From contig NC_052616.1 in assembly GCF_016545825.1 (NCBI RefSeq), positions 11,408,001 to 11,472,000 on the forward strand: 64,000 nt of DNA, read 5' to 3'. Below are positions 22,335-34,277 of the stretch, piece by piece. The DNA is from Eucalyptus grandis. Taxonomy: Eukaryota; Streptophyta; Magnoliopsida; Myrtales; Myrtaceae. Positions within the stretch are counted from its first letter, which is position 1. Every line of letters starts with the position of its first letter. A program made the position numbers and the translations under genes. The notes beneath the pieces were generated by a model, which did not search any database, was not told the DNA's origin, and was given only the letters and a program-made list of their open reading frames with translations.

Positions 22335-25300
22335 TATGACATTCTGAATTTCGACTCCGTCTCAATTATATTAAATGGGCTTTTCAACGACATGCCTATG
22401 GTCATATTTCTTTGAGTTGACCACTCATGAGTTAACTAACCTATTAGGTGAAGCCGTCAAGGGATATAAACGCGACGGACTCGAAAATTCGATCGGAAAT
22501 CGATTGTTCGACCATAATAATCAGCAAGGGTCAATACGACACCGTTATAATCGATTAGTGATCAATATAGGTCGATTCGATGGAAAAACTTAATTGAATT
22601 GTGGGTGATTTCTCATAATTGTGAAATTCGCGTCAAATAGCACTAACCCGATTTTCTATCGAAATTATAATTGGGACACATAATTGAAACCTTGCGATTT
22701 TTGCGACAACCAAGAGTCGCCGACGAGTCAGAGATGCACAAACATGGATTGAAATTATTGACCACAAGTTAAACAAGCTAAAATTCCTAAAAGCTACCCG
22801 ATAGGTTGGGTCATCCTAAAATCACGTCCAGTCAATTTTAACCATAAAATTCAACTCGGTTTCAAGAATTGAACGTTCGAGCGTGTCACAATTTATTTTT
22901 AAGACATCGTCTCATCTTTTGGAAAAAATCCATCGAGCCCAAAATTTTGCGAAAAAATCGACTTTCGGACAAATGGGAAATTAATGGAAATTTGGATGGC
23001 TAAGAAAAATGGATTAGGAGTGCGTTTGGTAACGATTCTATACCTAGGAACAGATTCTAATAAAAAAATGATTCTTTTTTATTCGGTTCTGGGAACAATT
23101 TCTGAGCAAAAGAACGTGTTTGGTAACTGTACAAAATTTCTGATTCTGGAATAAAAAAATAGAAATGCGTTTGGTAACTATATAAAATTTTTAAACCCTA
23201 AAATGATTGGCGACCGGCTAGACAAGGGTCGGCGACCTCACCAAAGCATCGCCGGCCCTCGCCGAGGCCGTACCTCGTCAGCCTGAGTCTCACCGGTAGC
23301 AAGGGAGGCTCAACCAAGCCTTGGCAGGCGACCATCCTCGCCAAGATCTAGTGAGGCTGAGCTCGCTAAGCCGTCGGTGGGACTCGACCTCATCAAGCCA
23401 CCGCAAGCTCACTAGGCCTCGCCGGCAGCTGGGCGAGGTGCTGGCGAGCTCGCTAGGCCTCATCAGCTACTGGGCAAGTTTCTAGCGAGCTCGCCAACAA
23501 CTGGGCAAGCCTTCAGTGAGCTTGTTAGCAACCAATGGCAGTGGGCAGCAGCGGCAGACGGTAATAGTAGTGGTGGCAGCGACACTTGAAGAATAAGAGA
23601 GGGAAAAAGAATAAAATAAGAAAGAGAAGGAAAAAGGGAAAAATTAGGTAGAGTTGATTCTAGAATTGTTCCCAGGAACAAAGAATCAAATTTTTTTTTT
23701 TTTTATTCTTGATTCTAATCCACATCTATTTCCGGGAACAAAAATTTTACAAAACGCGATTTTGTTCCTAAACTACTCCAGAGAACAAAAAATCAGAATT
23801 GAATACTGTTTGGATGGTTAATAAACAACCCCTAATTGGCTACCCAAAAGGATTTGTTTTTGAGAATTGAAAGAAAATTTGTTATTGGAGAACCCCTTGA
23901 CAAAATTGGCATGAAGACTTTGGGGCTTAGGCAATCATGGTATAGATATTTGTCCTAAGTTGTGATTGGTTGCTTCATGGACTTTCTTTCCCCTCCCTTT
24001 CTCTCTCCAATTCCCCCCTTTCTTGCATGCGTGACCCTCCCTGTTCAGCCGCTCATCTCCCTTCATTCTTCTTCTTCTTCTTCTTCTTATTTCCTTCATT
24101 CACTTTTCTTCATCCCCTTACCTTGGCTGCCACACGTCACCCTCCATTTCTCCTTCATTCTCGCCGCATCATCCCATCCACCATCCATCTCCTTCTCCAC
24201 CACCACCATATTACCAACCCCCCACATCATCTTCATCACCAACCAGCACCATACAACTACCGCACCATCTTCTTCAAGTCTTCATGCTAGCTTCTCATTT
24301 TCACTAGCACCAACTCCACACCACCGTTCCAGCAACACCAGCCCCCACGCCAACCACCGCTTTAGTCTATTCCAGCTCAATCCAGCCGCGCCATCCCCAC
24401 CAAGCTGCCACCAACTCAGCCATTGTCCAGTTGTCAAGACTAGCTCCACAGATTCGAGTCCAACTCTTGGTCATGAGCTTGTTAGGTCGTAGCCGCCCTC
24501 GTTAAGCCTTCATTTGAGACGCAGTAGGCTCGAGTCCTCACCGCCGTCGCGTCGCTGTCACCGTGAACCCGTCACCGTCCTAATTCGGTGAGTTAACTTC
24601 ATAATCCTTAATTAGGTTGTTAATTGCAATTAGGGGTTATATTAGTGATAATTAGCTTGATTAGATTAATGTTAAGTTAAATTAGCCTTAAGTTGGACTA
24701 GTGTTAATCTAATTTGGTTAGATTAGCCCTAAGATAGATTAATGTTAATCTAATTGGTTAGATTAGCACTAAAGATGGTGGTTTAGTCTAATTTAGTGGA
24801 TTTCCCTCGGATCTGGTTACTGAACCCTCACTGTTTACCATTTTTATGGGGAAAAATGTGCTACGATATTGAGGTTGCTTCCTGTTTGAAAAATGTATAC
24901 ATCTTCAGTTATGACATATATTTTACTCAAGATTTTAGGGATTTAAAAGAATGATATTTCAGCTTTGTTATTTGCAAAACATAATCTCAGATTTTACTGG
25001 AACCAATGACTTTTTGGTGTTCAATGGATTTTTATCAACTCTTAGGGTTCGAATTTCAAAAGAGTTTCTTCACAAAAATTATTCATCACATCTTTTAGTT
25101 TAACATGGTCAAATTTCAAATTAAATATACAAGTTTTAGATCTCGAACCAAACTGATTTTTGAAAATATAATTTCTGAAAACAGACAGTTTTTTAACGGT
25201 TTGAGCAATTTATTGCTCTTAATCTAAAGGGATCTGGGTTAAGGTGTCTTCATAAAAAATATTTTTTAAGAGTCCTTTATAATATATTCAAATTTGATAA

Positions 25301-27324
25301 GGTTCTGAACTCGTTTGATTATATTTCTGGAATTAAATTTGGAGGCGCGTGAGTGACCCGATTTATGTCCGTTAGGACCGGTAGTGGTTTTGTGGATATT
25401 ATTGGTATTGTACTCGTTGGATAATGTATATTTGGTGATGTGGCTGACTTTTGGCATGCTTAGGATTTATGCGTGATGTCATGTGAATAGTTGTTCTATG
25501 GTGATTGCTTATTAACATTGCAAAACATGGCCTTGTGGACTATTAAATAGAAAATAAATGAGGTGCCAAGTCCGGACACTAAAACTTATTTGCCCAATAA
25601 AACAATGAGGTTTTAAACTAGGTACGTGCAAATTTTAGCAGATTAATTTTAAGTACGTGAGTACTTATGAATTTATTTCTAAAAGTTTTAAATAAAAAAA
25701 ACGGGTTACTAAAGTTTAGTTCCAAAAAAGAGTGGTTGGAAAAGAAAATAGAAAATAAATGAGGTGTCAGGTTTTGACGCCAATTTTTATTTGCTCAATA
25801 AAAAAATGAGGTTTTATAGTAGATGCGTGCAAAGTTTGCGGGTTGATTTCAAATACATGACCCCATACGAATTTATTTCGGGAAGTTTGAACCAAAACAA
25901 AAAAAAAAAAAAAAAGAGTTAATAAGTTTATTTTTAAAAAGGGGATTTTGTTGTTTTGGCTATATATGGAAGGTAAAAGTTGACTTATTTGATGATGTGC
26001 CTACATGGTTAGGTTAATTAAGTAGTTCTGTTTAATTACTCGTGATTTATTTAATTAATTGCAATCTATTTAATTAATTATAATTAGCGTAAATTATGAC
26101 AGGATAGTCGTTTATCATAATTTTACACTGATCGTTGTAGTGGGATTCATATGTAAAATTGCTTGCCTATTTGTGCAATTGAGTGCTTGGTTGTTGTATT
26201 GGATTATTATCGTAAAAATTAAAAAATTTGGTATTTAAATAGAACTATACCAAGTGTTGATTTTTTACGCTAAAACCATTTTATGTACTATATAAAATCG
26301 TGGGATTTTGAGATGGGAAGGTATCATGTTTTATGGCTCATTTTAAAGGTGTAATCACACAATTATTTTTCCGGGAATTTTTAATACGAAGAAAATTTGC
26401 CAAGTCCATTATTTGAAATTGAAGTATTTTGGTGCAAAGCACGATGTTCTTGGCCAAGTTTGGATGTGCGTGTGATTGCTATCGGAACCTATCACCCGAT
26501 GAAAGTCAGCCCGATTAAGTTCGGATGCCCTTGACAATGGATGTCGGTCGTAGTGGAGGCTGGACCGATGCTCCTTCAAGAATGTCGTGTAGATGTAGAC
26601 GTTGCTGTGCTCGATGGAGCGGGATGATGCCCGGTTATGCTGGATGACCACCGATTGTTGAGTTAGCCGTGACCATTGGGTCGTAAATAACTAGGACACG
26701 CATGAGTGATTGAGATAGCTGCACCTAATTATGGGACAAAATTGTGTGGCACGGAATGAGGCGTATCATAATGGTTTGGCCTTATAATCGGGACCCATGT
26801 GATTGATTGATTATATGAAACTGAGGTGTTCCAATTATTAAATACATTTGTTGTGTGCATATAATATATGTGATAGGCTAATATGCAGGGAGGTGTTGAA
26901 GCAAGGTAGTTCTATGTGATGCATGTTTAGGATGCCTTTAAGTGAATCCTCGTCCTAATTGAGGTTTAGAGTGTTGACCCGTTGTGGTTTAAAATTTTCA
27001 AGTCTCTTGTATGGAGAACTCAGAGCCAGAGGCAAAAGGGTCTAGTATAGGTGGCCTGGTAGTTTCTTTTTGAAACAAGGCTTATGTGTATAGATTGGTA
27101 GGGCCAACTTGATATGTATATAAAGTGTGTTTTGTGAAAATTGTGTGTTTTGTGAAAATTGGTTGTCCTGCTTTTTCTATCCCATCTTTGATTGGTGTTT
27201 GTGGTTTATTTAATTCGCTTCCACATGTGCATAAAATGAATGGGTTGGTGATGCGTCTTGGGACGTCGCAAATTTTTGTCAACCGCCGAGGGATGTGCGC
27301 ACGCTCGAGATTCGGGGCGTGACA
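22335..27324 (+). mobile_element. Large LTR-like element (about 5 kb), probably a solo LTR
   Basis: It begins TATGACATTCTGAATTTCG (probably TGTGACATTC with G to A) and ends GAGATTCGGGGCGTGACA. The flanks are TCAGC (22330-22334) and TTAGC (27325-27329), a 5-bp duplication with one mismatch. It has the same family termini as 1-1299. There is no gag or pol domain in any frame. Inside are a CT-rich leader (23975-24120), a Ser/Pro/His-rich low-complexity frame (23962-24492) that I do not believe is a gene, repeated GAGGT-GCCAAGT / GAGGTGTCAGG segments near 25560 and 25755, and a Tourist-like insertion. Ty3/Gypsy elements with very long LTRs of the Ogre/Tat kind are the nearest precedent; this assignment is inference. 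Confidence 0.5.
23017..23832. mobile_element. Tourist/PIF-like element nested in the large LTR
   Basis: GGAGTGCGTTTGGTAACGAT at the left and the reverse complement of the right end (GGGGTTGTTTATTAACCATC) are imperfect inverted repeats. It is preceded by TTA and followed by TAA. The interior carries the same GAACAATTTCTGAG, GC-rich GAGGC/CTCGCC and TTCCCAGGAACAAAGAAT words as the element at 2818-3708. Confidence 0.5.
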
Positions 27325-27790
27325 TTAGCCATTGACAAAGCTCAACAATGGCCAGGGGAGGAAAAAGTAAATAAAAAGGAAAAGAAAAGAAAAAGTAGAA
27401 AGAAAAAAATTATCAGGCCTCGCTGGGAGTTGGCGAGGTTCTGAGACCTCATCTATGGCTAATCGCAGGCTATCACCAAGGCTAACGACTTGCTAGATGA
27501 GGAAGAAGAAGAAAAGAAAATAGAAAAAGAGAAAAAAATAGCTTAATTCTAGAATTGTTTCCAGAAACAAAGAAGTAACTTTTTTCTACTTCTTGATTTT
27601 GTTCCAAATTATTCTCAAGAGCAAATCTATTTTTGGTAGTAGAAAAATTAACTATTGTTACTAAATGGATTTCCTTTATTTCATTTTTTTTTGTTCAATA
27701 AGCAAAAGAATAGAAATAATCTAGAATTGGTTAGTTACCAAAAAGTTCCTAAAAGAGCAGAAAATGAAAAACAAAGATTCAATGCCTCAT
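27325..27790. repeat. Mosaic of Tourist-like and GC-rich repeat fragments
   Basis: TTCTAGAATTGTTTCCAGAA and TTCTCAAGAGCAAATCTATT belong to the right half of the Tourist-like family. The preceding GAGGTTCTGAGACCTC block resembles its interior. No complete ends are seen and there is no coding sequence. Confidence 0.4.
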
Positions 27791-27924
27791 GAGCCTGCAG
27801 AGAGCTGATAATGTTGGATGAAGGATTAATAAAGGATAGATTTGGACTTGAGTAAAAGTTGGAGGTCTTTCTTGAGACAAAAAAATAGTTCAAGGTAGAA
27901 TTTGGACTAAATTTAAAGTTTGAT

Positions 27925-28510
27925 TCTTTATCAAAGTTTTAAATCTATTGCATTTGTGTCGATTTTATTATAAACTTTTCAAATAGACCAATTTACTTCG
28001 AAATATTTTACATATTTGCCAATTGAATTCATTGACTAATTTTAGCTGAAAATTGCTAGCGTTAACTTTGGCCTCTAACAAGACTTGTCCTTGCTTGAGG
28101 TTGGTGAGGTCGCCCCTTATCAAATCTTAGCAATGTTGACCTCGCCTAAGCCCGATAAGGGCGACCCTCATCTATTGTCACCTTCGGCCGGTCACTAGCC
28201 ATTACTGAGGCTCGGCGACTAGTGGAGAAGGAAAGAAAAAGAAAAAGAAAAAAGTAGAAAGAAAAGAACAAAAGAACAATATATAAAAAATTAATAAAAA
28301 AATTATAAAAAATTACAAAAATTGTCAACGATAGCATCGTTACGCCATGTTGGATAGCCAACACATTAGCTATGTCTAGCCAAAATTTGCAGAATGAACT
28401 TAATTGATACCAATGTAAAAGATTTAGAATTAAATTGGTTCAATTAAATGATTTAGGATCGAATTTGCGTCAACACAATAGGTTTATGACTTTTTAGTTC
28501 ACTTTTCTCT
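27925..28510. mobile_element. MULE-type non-autonomous element
   Basis: The left arm has TTTTAAATCTATTGCATTTG and TTTTATTATAAACTTTTCAA. The right arm GATTTAGGATCGAATTTGCG, ACACAATAGGTTTATGACTT and AGTTCACTTTTCTC is its inverted partner. The interior is a GC-rich GAGGTCGCC block and an A-rich tract (28225-28320). It lies directly before the LINE. Confidence 0.5.
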
Positions 28511-29201
28511 CGAGCAACTTGTGCAGCTTGCAGACTCTCCCAGCTCTCGTCACGATCCTACCACATAGAAGAGTGACTAATCTGGTGAGAATTTGGGAGC
28601 TTCCTCTCTATCCTGTAAGGTGGTAGTTAGCCTCTTTCCCCCCAAAACCCAATTGTCTCAAACCTAAACCCCACTTCCATGGCTGCATCTAGTTTTTTCC
28701 CACCCAATTAATCAACCCACTTGCTCAATCCTTCATTGCGACATCCCCCAGCACCTAGATTGGAGCAGCAATCCCTAATCCTTCAATTTCCAAGGAGACC
28801 CATGGCAGCAATCCGTGTCTCAGCGAGTCCTTCTTCACTGACGTATTCAATTTGGGGGATATTATAGGTTGTCTTGAGCTGATCGCATATGGAAATGTAT
28901 GTATCCTGTTAGCCTTGCAGCTTGTTTAGTGCATATTTTCACAATCTTGATGAGGAACCCCTGCAAAAGCAACAATCGCATACCCTATTAAGAACCAGCG
29001 AACCAAAAACTAGAAAACCACTTCATAGAATCACCTAGCTATTGTTCTCTCAACATTCATACACCCACACACCCTCAGTGCAGGCACAAACCGAACCCAG
29101 AGCTCCCTTCATTCAGAAATATAACCCTGTATCCCTCACTGTGCTTAGAACAACTGGTAGGATATGGAAGGGGGGGGGGGGGGAAGAAAACCACCTCCAA
29201 A

Positions 29202-30336
29202 TGGTAGCCCTGTGTCGAAGAATGGGAGATTTGTGGTCTGAAGAGGATATTACGGATCTAGGGGTTGAGATTCCAGTGGAAGAACAGCAAGAAAGTGAGT
29301 CAACTCTCTATGGCAAACTTATCTCCAAACCAAATGTTAATTTCCAAGCTTTTCTAAACACTATGAGAAGAGCATGGAAATCAGAATCAGTAAAATGTGA
29401 GATGATTGAACTAGGGAACCAAGTTTTTTCACCTTTTTATTCAACTCCATTGAAGAGAAAAGAAGAGTTTCACAATTGGGACCGTGGTCTTTCACAAGTA
29501 ATTTACTTATCTTAAAGGAAGGAGATCCAAATATACCTTAACATTGCTATGAGTTTTCGCATTATGCATTTTGGGTGCATATTATAGGCCTCCCTCGTGC
29601 TAGAGTAACTGAAGAATCCATACATCGAATAGCCTCAAAACTGGGGCAAGTTGAGGAGGTCAAAATAGAGCCGAGAAACAACAATTCCCGAAAAAGTGGA
29701 AAGGCAAGGGTGTTGTTGAATCTGTTAAACCCACTCAAAATAGGAACCATCATCAATGTTGGGGATAAAAAATAGTGGATCGACTTTAAGTATGAAAGGC
29801 TCCCACATTTCTGCTTTTCTTGTGGGTGCATTGGACATTATGCAAATTATTGTTCGGAAATACCTTATGAGGAAATCGGCCTAACACAGGATCAACCAGG
29901 TCAATATGGGTCGTGGTTGAAGGCAGAAGTCTAAGAAGTCAACCCCCTACTGGAAGACTTTTTAAGGGAAAATTGATCTTACTGCTATGGAGGAAGAGGC
30001 AATGCTGGAAACTCCCCCAATGGCTATTGACGAACCCCTGAGAACAGAGCAAGCTGAAACAAACGAATTAGCAATTGTTCTTGCACAACCTAAGGTAAAG
30101 GAGGTTAGGGTTGAGGCCCAAAAGATAGATCAAACACCAACAAGCAGCAGCAAAAGACCACAATAGAACCTAATGTTTTTACCCTCTATTGTAGAGGATG
30201 AAGAGCATAAAATGAAGACCAAGAAGGGAAAGGCAGTGTATAAAGTTCCTATGGTTAAAAAACAGAAGCAAGTTAAGAAGACCTCACGGGATCTCCTAGT
30301 GGATGAAGAGAAACTTCTAGATGCTCCAATTTAGTC
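29202..30336 (+). pseudogene. LINE ORF1 (gag-like, CCHC zinc knuckle), degraded
   Basis: The first frame (29202-29515) encodes SEEDITDLGVEIP, LYGKLISKPNVNFQAF and RRAWK, the pattern of the DUF4283 domain that opens plant LINE ORF1 proteins. It shifts frame, continues at 29566-29775 (HIIGLPRARVTEESIHRIAS), hits a stop at 29773, and then shows a knuckle CFSCGCIGHYANYC (CX2CX4HX4C, about 29811-29854). A lysine-rich tail follows to about 30336. ORF1 proteins bind LINE RNA as a ribonucleoprotein. Confidence 0.7.
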
Positions 30337-30396
30337 TTAGGAAGGGGCAAATGCATGAGCTTTGGTGGCTGGCCCTAATAAGCCACCAAAGAATAG

Positions 30397-32875
30397 ATGA
30401 AAGTATTAAGCTGGAACTATCAGAGGTTGAGCACACCCTTGACAGTTCAGCACCTTAGAGCCTTAGTGGCTTTGGAAATGCCCAACATGATTTTTCTCAT
30501 GGAAACCAAGAATAAGTCTAATGTTGTTGAAAGAGTGCAGGCAAGGATTCAGTTTCAATACTCTTTGATTCTTGAGCCGGTTGGTTTAGCGGGAGGCCTT
30601 GCACTATTATGGGATGAGGAGGTTAAGGTGGAAGTGGAGGAAAGTTCCAATGAGGTCATTAATGTTACATGTCAGGACTTAAACAGGGGCTACTTCATGC
30701 GGATATCCTTTCTACATGCATCAACCACGTTTCAAGAAAGAGTAAGGCTATGGAGTTCTTTAAAAGATAGCAACTATAATAACCCGTGCCCATGGTTGTG
30801 CATTGGAGATTTCAACGAAGTACTCTACCATTGGGAGAAGTTCAGGAGGTGAGAGGTGGATCACTTTAGAATTGCAGCTTTTTGGGATTTCTTAGACGCT
30901 TGTTCGTTGATGAACATTGAGAGTAAGGGTTGCGCCTTTACCTGGTCAAATAACAGGGAGGGTAATGCGTTCGTAAAAAAGAGACTGGATAGAGCGATTT
31001 GCAATATGGAGTGGAGAGTTCTTTATCCAAATGCGAAGGCTTTTGCTTTTCCGGCGATAGGTTCTAACCATAGCTCAATTCTGCTATCCTTAAATCCAAC
31101 AGAGTTGAGAAGAAAGAAACTTTTCAGATTTGAGACATATTGGCTCGAACATCTAGAGTGTGAGGTGGTGGTAAAGAAAGCTTGGCATGAAAATAGCATA
31201 GACCAACTCACTTTGACGGGTAGAACAAGGAGGGTAGCTGCTAAATTAAGTAAATGGAGCAGGAGAAATTTTAAGAATGCTCAAAAAAAGATTGTTCCAC
31301 TCAAACACAAGCTCCAAGAATTGACTAACAGAACTGTTGGAGAGCAAAATCGGGAGGAAGTCAGCAATATTACACGGAAAATTGAAGAGTTATGGCGACA
31401 AGAAGAGATGTACTGGTGTATGAGGTCAAGAATTCAATGGTTGAAATGGGAAGACCAAAACACAAAATTCTTTCATGCTACAACAGTTCAAATTAGACAA
31501 AGAAACAAAATATCCATGCTACGGCTTGATGACTAGACCTAGTGCAGGGATCCCTCAACCCTTAGTCAACACATCTGCAGTTTCTATCAATCCCTATATA
31601 GCTCGGTGGGAGAAAGGAATTATCAACTGATTTTAGACCAATGTCCAGTGGTGGTGAATAAGGAGATGAATACTGATCTGATTAAACTAGTCACAAGGGA
31701 GGAAGTTAAAGAAGCTGCCTTTCAGCTAGGGGCTACAAAAGCACCGGGTCTAGATGGGCTAAAGGGAGTATTCTATCAAAGTCATTGGCCTATTATACAT
31801 GAAGAAATTTTCGGCATAGTTCAATCTTTCTTTAGCCAAGGTACCTTTGATCTAGAACTTAATAGAACGCATATCACACTCATTCATAAAGTAACAAATC
31901 TAGAAGATATCACCCAATTTAGGCCTATAAGCTTCTACAATTTTAATTATAAGATTATAGTGAAGGTGTTGGCTAATAGACTGAAACCATGGCTTCCAAA
32001 ATTTATCTCTGTGGAGCAAAGTGCTTTTCTAAAAGATCGTCAAATACAGGACAACATCTTCATAGTCCAAGAGGTGATTCATCAACTTAGGGTGAGAAGG
32101 AGAATGCGTCATTTTCAGGCTATTCTAAAACTAGATATGAAGAAGGCTTATGACAGGGTCGAATGGGATTTTTTATGTGATTATATGCCGAGATTGGGGT
32201 TTAGTGAGAAATGGGTAACATGGATAAAGCATTGCATCTCTTTGGTGTCTTTTAGCATCTCAGTTAATGGAGAACCCTTAGCTGCCTTTAAGCCAACCCA
32301 AAGAATTCGACAAGATGATCCCCCTATCCCCCTATCTATTCATAATTTTGGCCAATGTTCTATCGACCCTTATGGGCAAAGCAATAACAGATGGAAGTAT
32401 TAGGGGAATCCACCTAAATCCCACATGTCCAACACTCTCACATCTTCTCTTTATTGATGATGCAATTTTTTTTCTTAAATGGAACGATAAAAGAAGCTCA
32501 AAATGTGGCTAATGTGCTGAACTAGTACTGTTATGTGTCGGGACAAGCCACAAATCTCAATAAATCAGGGCTTTTCACAGGGAGAGACCGCCCACAGAGC
32601 CTTAAACAGAATCTAGCTGCTGAATTGAGAGTTCCAGTTATAGATAAAACAGGCAAATTCCTGGGAATTCCATCCAATTGGGATCAAACCAAAAAACAAA
32701 TGTTTGCGTGGATCCTTGCTAAAGTTGAAAGAAAACTTGAAGGATGGAAAGAGAGGTTAATTTCTAAGGTAGGAAAGGAAATTCTCATCAAAACAGTCAT
32801 TCAAGCCCTACCTCAATATGCTATGTCTATTTTCAAAATTCCAATATCCATATGCCGCACTATTGAGTAGCATGT
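30397..32875 (+). pseudogene. LINE ORF2: endonuclease and reverse transcriptase, degraded
   Basis: The endonuclease/exonuclease/phosphatase domain runs from 30397 (VLSWNYQRLSTP, FLMETKNK, CIGDFNEVL, then FTWSNNREG and RLDRA, SNHSSI after a stop at 30850-30852). The conserved NCRGLG-type start is changed to NYQRLS. Reverse transcriptase begins about 31670: ATKAPGLDGL, FRPIS, FLKDRQIQDNI, LDMKKAYDRVEWDF. A frameshift near 32310-32330 leads to SHLLFIDDAIFF, where the usual FADD box reads FIDD. Stops at 31534, 32401 and 32868 confirm decay. ORF2 would nick target DNA and copy LINE RNA at the nick. Confidence 0.8.
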
Positions 32876-33303
32876 AGCATCCTTTTGGTGGAAACATAAT
32901 GCAGCTAGAAGAGGTATACACTAGAAAAAGTGGGAAGAACTGAAAAATAGAAAAGATTGTGGTGGCCTTGGTTTTAAAGATTTAGTGGAGTTTAATAACG
33001 CAATGTTGGGGAAGCAAGCTTGGAGGTTTTTCCAAACACCGAATGCACTATGGTGTAAAGTTCTAAAAAGTATTTATTTCCCTAGAGGTGATTTCTGGTA
33101 AGCTAACAAAGGTTTTCGGCCCTCGTGGGGATGGCAGAGCCTATTGATGGGGAGAGAAATGATTGAACCTGATTCTAGGTGGGTAGTAAGAATCCGACAA
33201 GATGCTTGGCTATCGTCAGGAAAGCTTTTTGGCCCTGCAAATAGGGATGAACCAAAGGTGGTGGCTGACTTGATTGACCATGAGTCACATGCATGGGACA
33301 CTT

Positions 33304-34215
33304 TGTTGGAGAAATCTTCTTGAAGTGTTTTGAAGTTGACAAAACGTTTCTATCAGTCTAGTCTGAAGGCTTGCAGACTCTGTTACTTAAAGTCTAAAGA
33401 CCTCCGGACAGCCAGACTCAAGATTCAAAGTCTATCCTCATTGACAGTCTCTAATCCGTTGAAGAAAGATTATCCAGAACTGGATGTTTCGTTAAGGATT
33501 TAACCTTATCAACTGGAAAAGATCTCGTGGCTGGAAAAGACATAACGGAAGTCCTTTGATTGATCGAAGATTGACTCGATAATTGAAGATCCGGTGAATG
33601 TCTAAATATTATTGGAAGGTTCTACTTATGGAAACCGAGATCCTGATTGTATGGGCGAACATGATTGATGGGCTATCAACACGTTCCTTTAATAGCTTGA
33701 ACAATCTTCCTAATTGATTCCGTCCAACGGGTAGATTGGAGGAATTCCTTTGGTAAGTGCCAACGGGTATGATGGCATAAAGGAGTATATAAGGAAGACG
33801 GTCTTAGTTGTTCAAGGCTTGCGCGATAGAAGAATTCAAAAGTCTGAAGCTCCTTTTTGTTTAGACAATTCCTTTGAGCGAATACTTGTATACAAAAGAG
33901 AGTCTATATTTGTGAGAAATCTTGAGGAGGTGTGGTAGAACATCTACACTTTGTGGAATCAAGGCAAAGCTGTGCTGTAACTTCTCTTTTGTTCATAGTG
34001 GAATCCAACCAATAGGCTGTCGGTGAAGAAGAGTGGACGTAGGCTTGATATAAGCCGAACCACTATAAACCGCGTGTTCAATTTTCTCTTCTCTCGTCTT
34101 ACTTTGATTATCGTTTGTCTAAAATCCATCAACTATCTAGTATTGTGCGATTGTTGAAGAAAAATCTTTTATATACCTATTCACCCCCCTCTAGGTACTC
34201 ATACTAGCAATATCA
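33304..34215 (+). repeat. 5' LTR of Copia element 1
   Basis: 912 bp, TGTTGGAGAAATC to CTAGCAATATCA. Its partner is 41916-42826. It contains a CATAAAGGAGTATATAAGGA region (TATATAA near 33787) that may be the TATA box. The short frame at 33750-33938 lies in the transcribed part and is conserved in all copies, but I do not call it a gene. Confidence 0.93.
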
Positions 34216-34217
34216 AT

Positions 34218-34229
34218 TGGTATCAGAGC
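34218..34229 (+). promoter_or_regulatory. Primer-binding site, Copia element 1
   Basis: TGGTATCAGAGC, complementary to the 3' end of initiator methionine tRNA, two bases after the 5' LTR. Used to prime minus-strand DNA synthesis. Confidence 0.9.
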
Positions 34230-34277
34230 CTGTGTATTTACTTTATCTGAAGTGTTTTACTTCGTAGTAAAAGATCC

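Larger units (their letters stand above)
28511..33303 (+). mobile_element. L1-type LINE, 5' part (interrupted by Copia element)
   Basis: It contains a probable leader (28511-29160), a 14-nt G run (29170-29183), then ORF1 and ORF2. The 3' part resumes at 42827 after the Copia insertion and ends in poly-A at 43803-43813. Total LINE length is roughly 5.8 kb. Frames carry stops and shifts throughout, so it is inactive. I could not find a target-site duplication; the 5' boundary is an estimate. Confidence 0.75.

Noticed and set aside
23962..24492. 176-residue Ser/Pro/His-rich frame
   Set aside because: CT-rich and CCA-rich leader of the large LTR element; composition alone keeps it open and no domain is visible.
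28490..28510. TTTTTAGTT as LINE target duplication with 43817
   Set aside because: Only nine common bases of T-rich sequence, not next to the poly-A run, and the 28490 copy belongs to the MULE terminus.
33750..33938. 62-residue frame repeated at 42362 and 48878
   Set aside because: Lies in the LTRs of the Copia family; conservation follows from LTR identity and the frame is changed in one copy.
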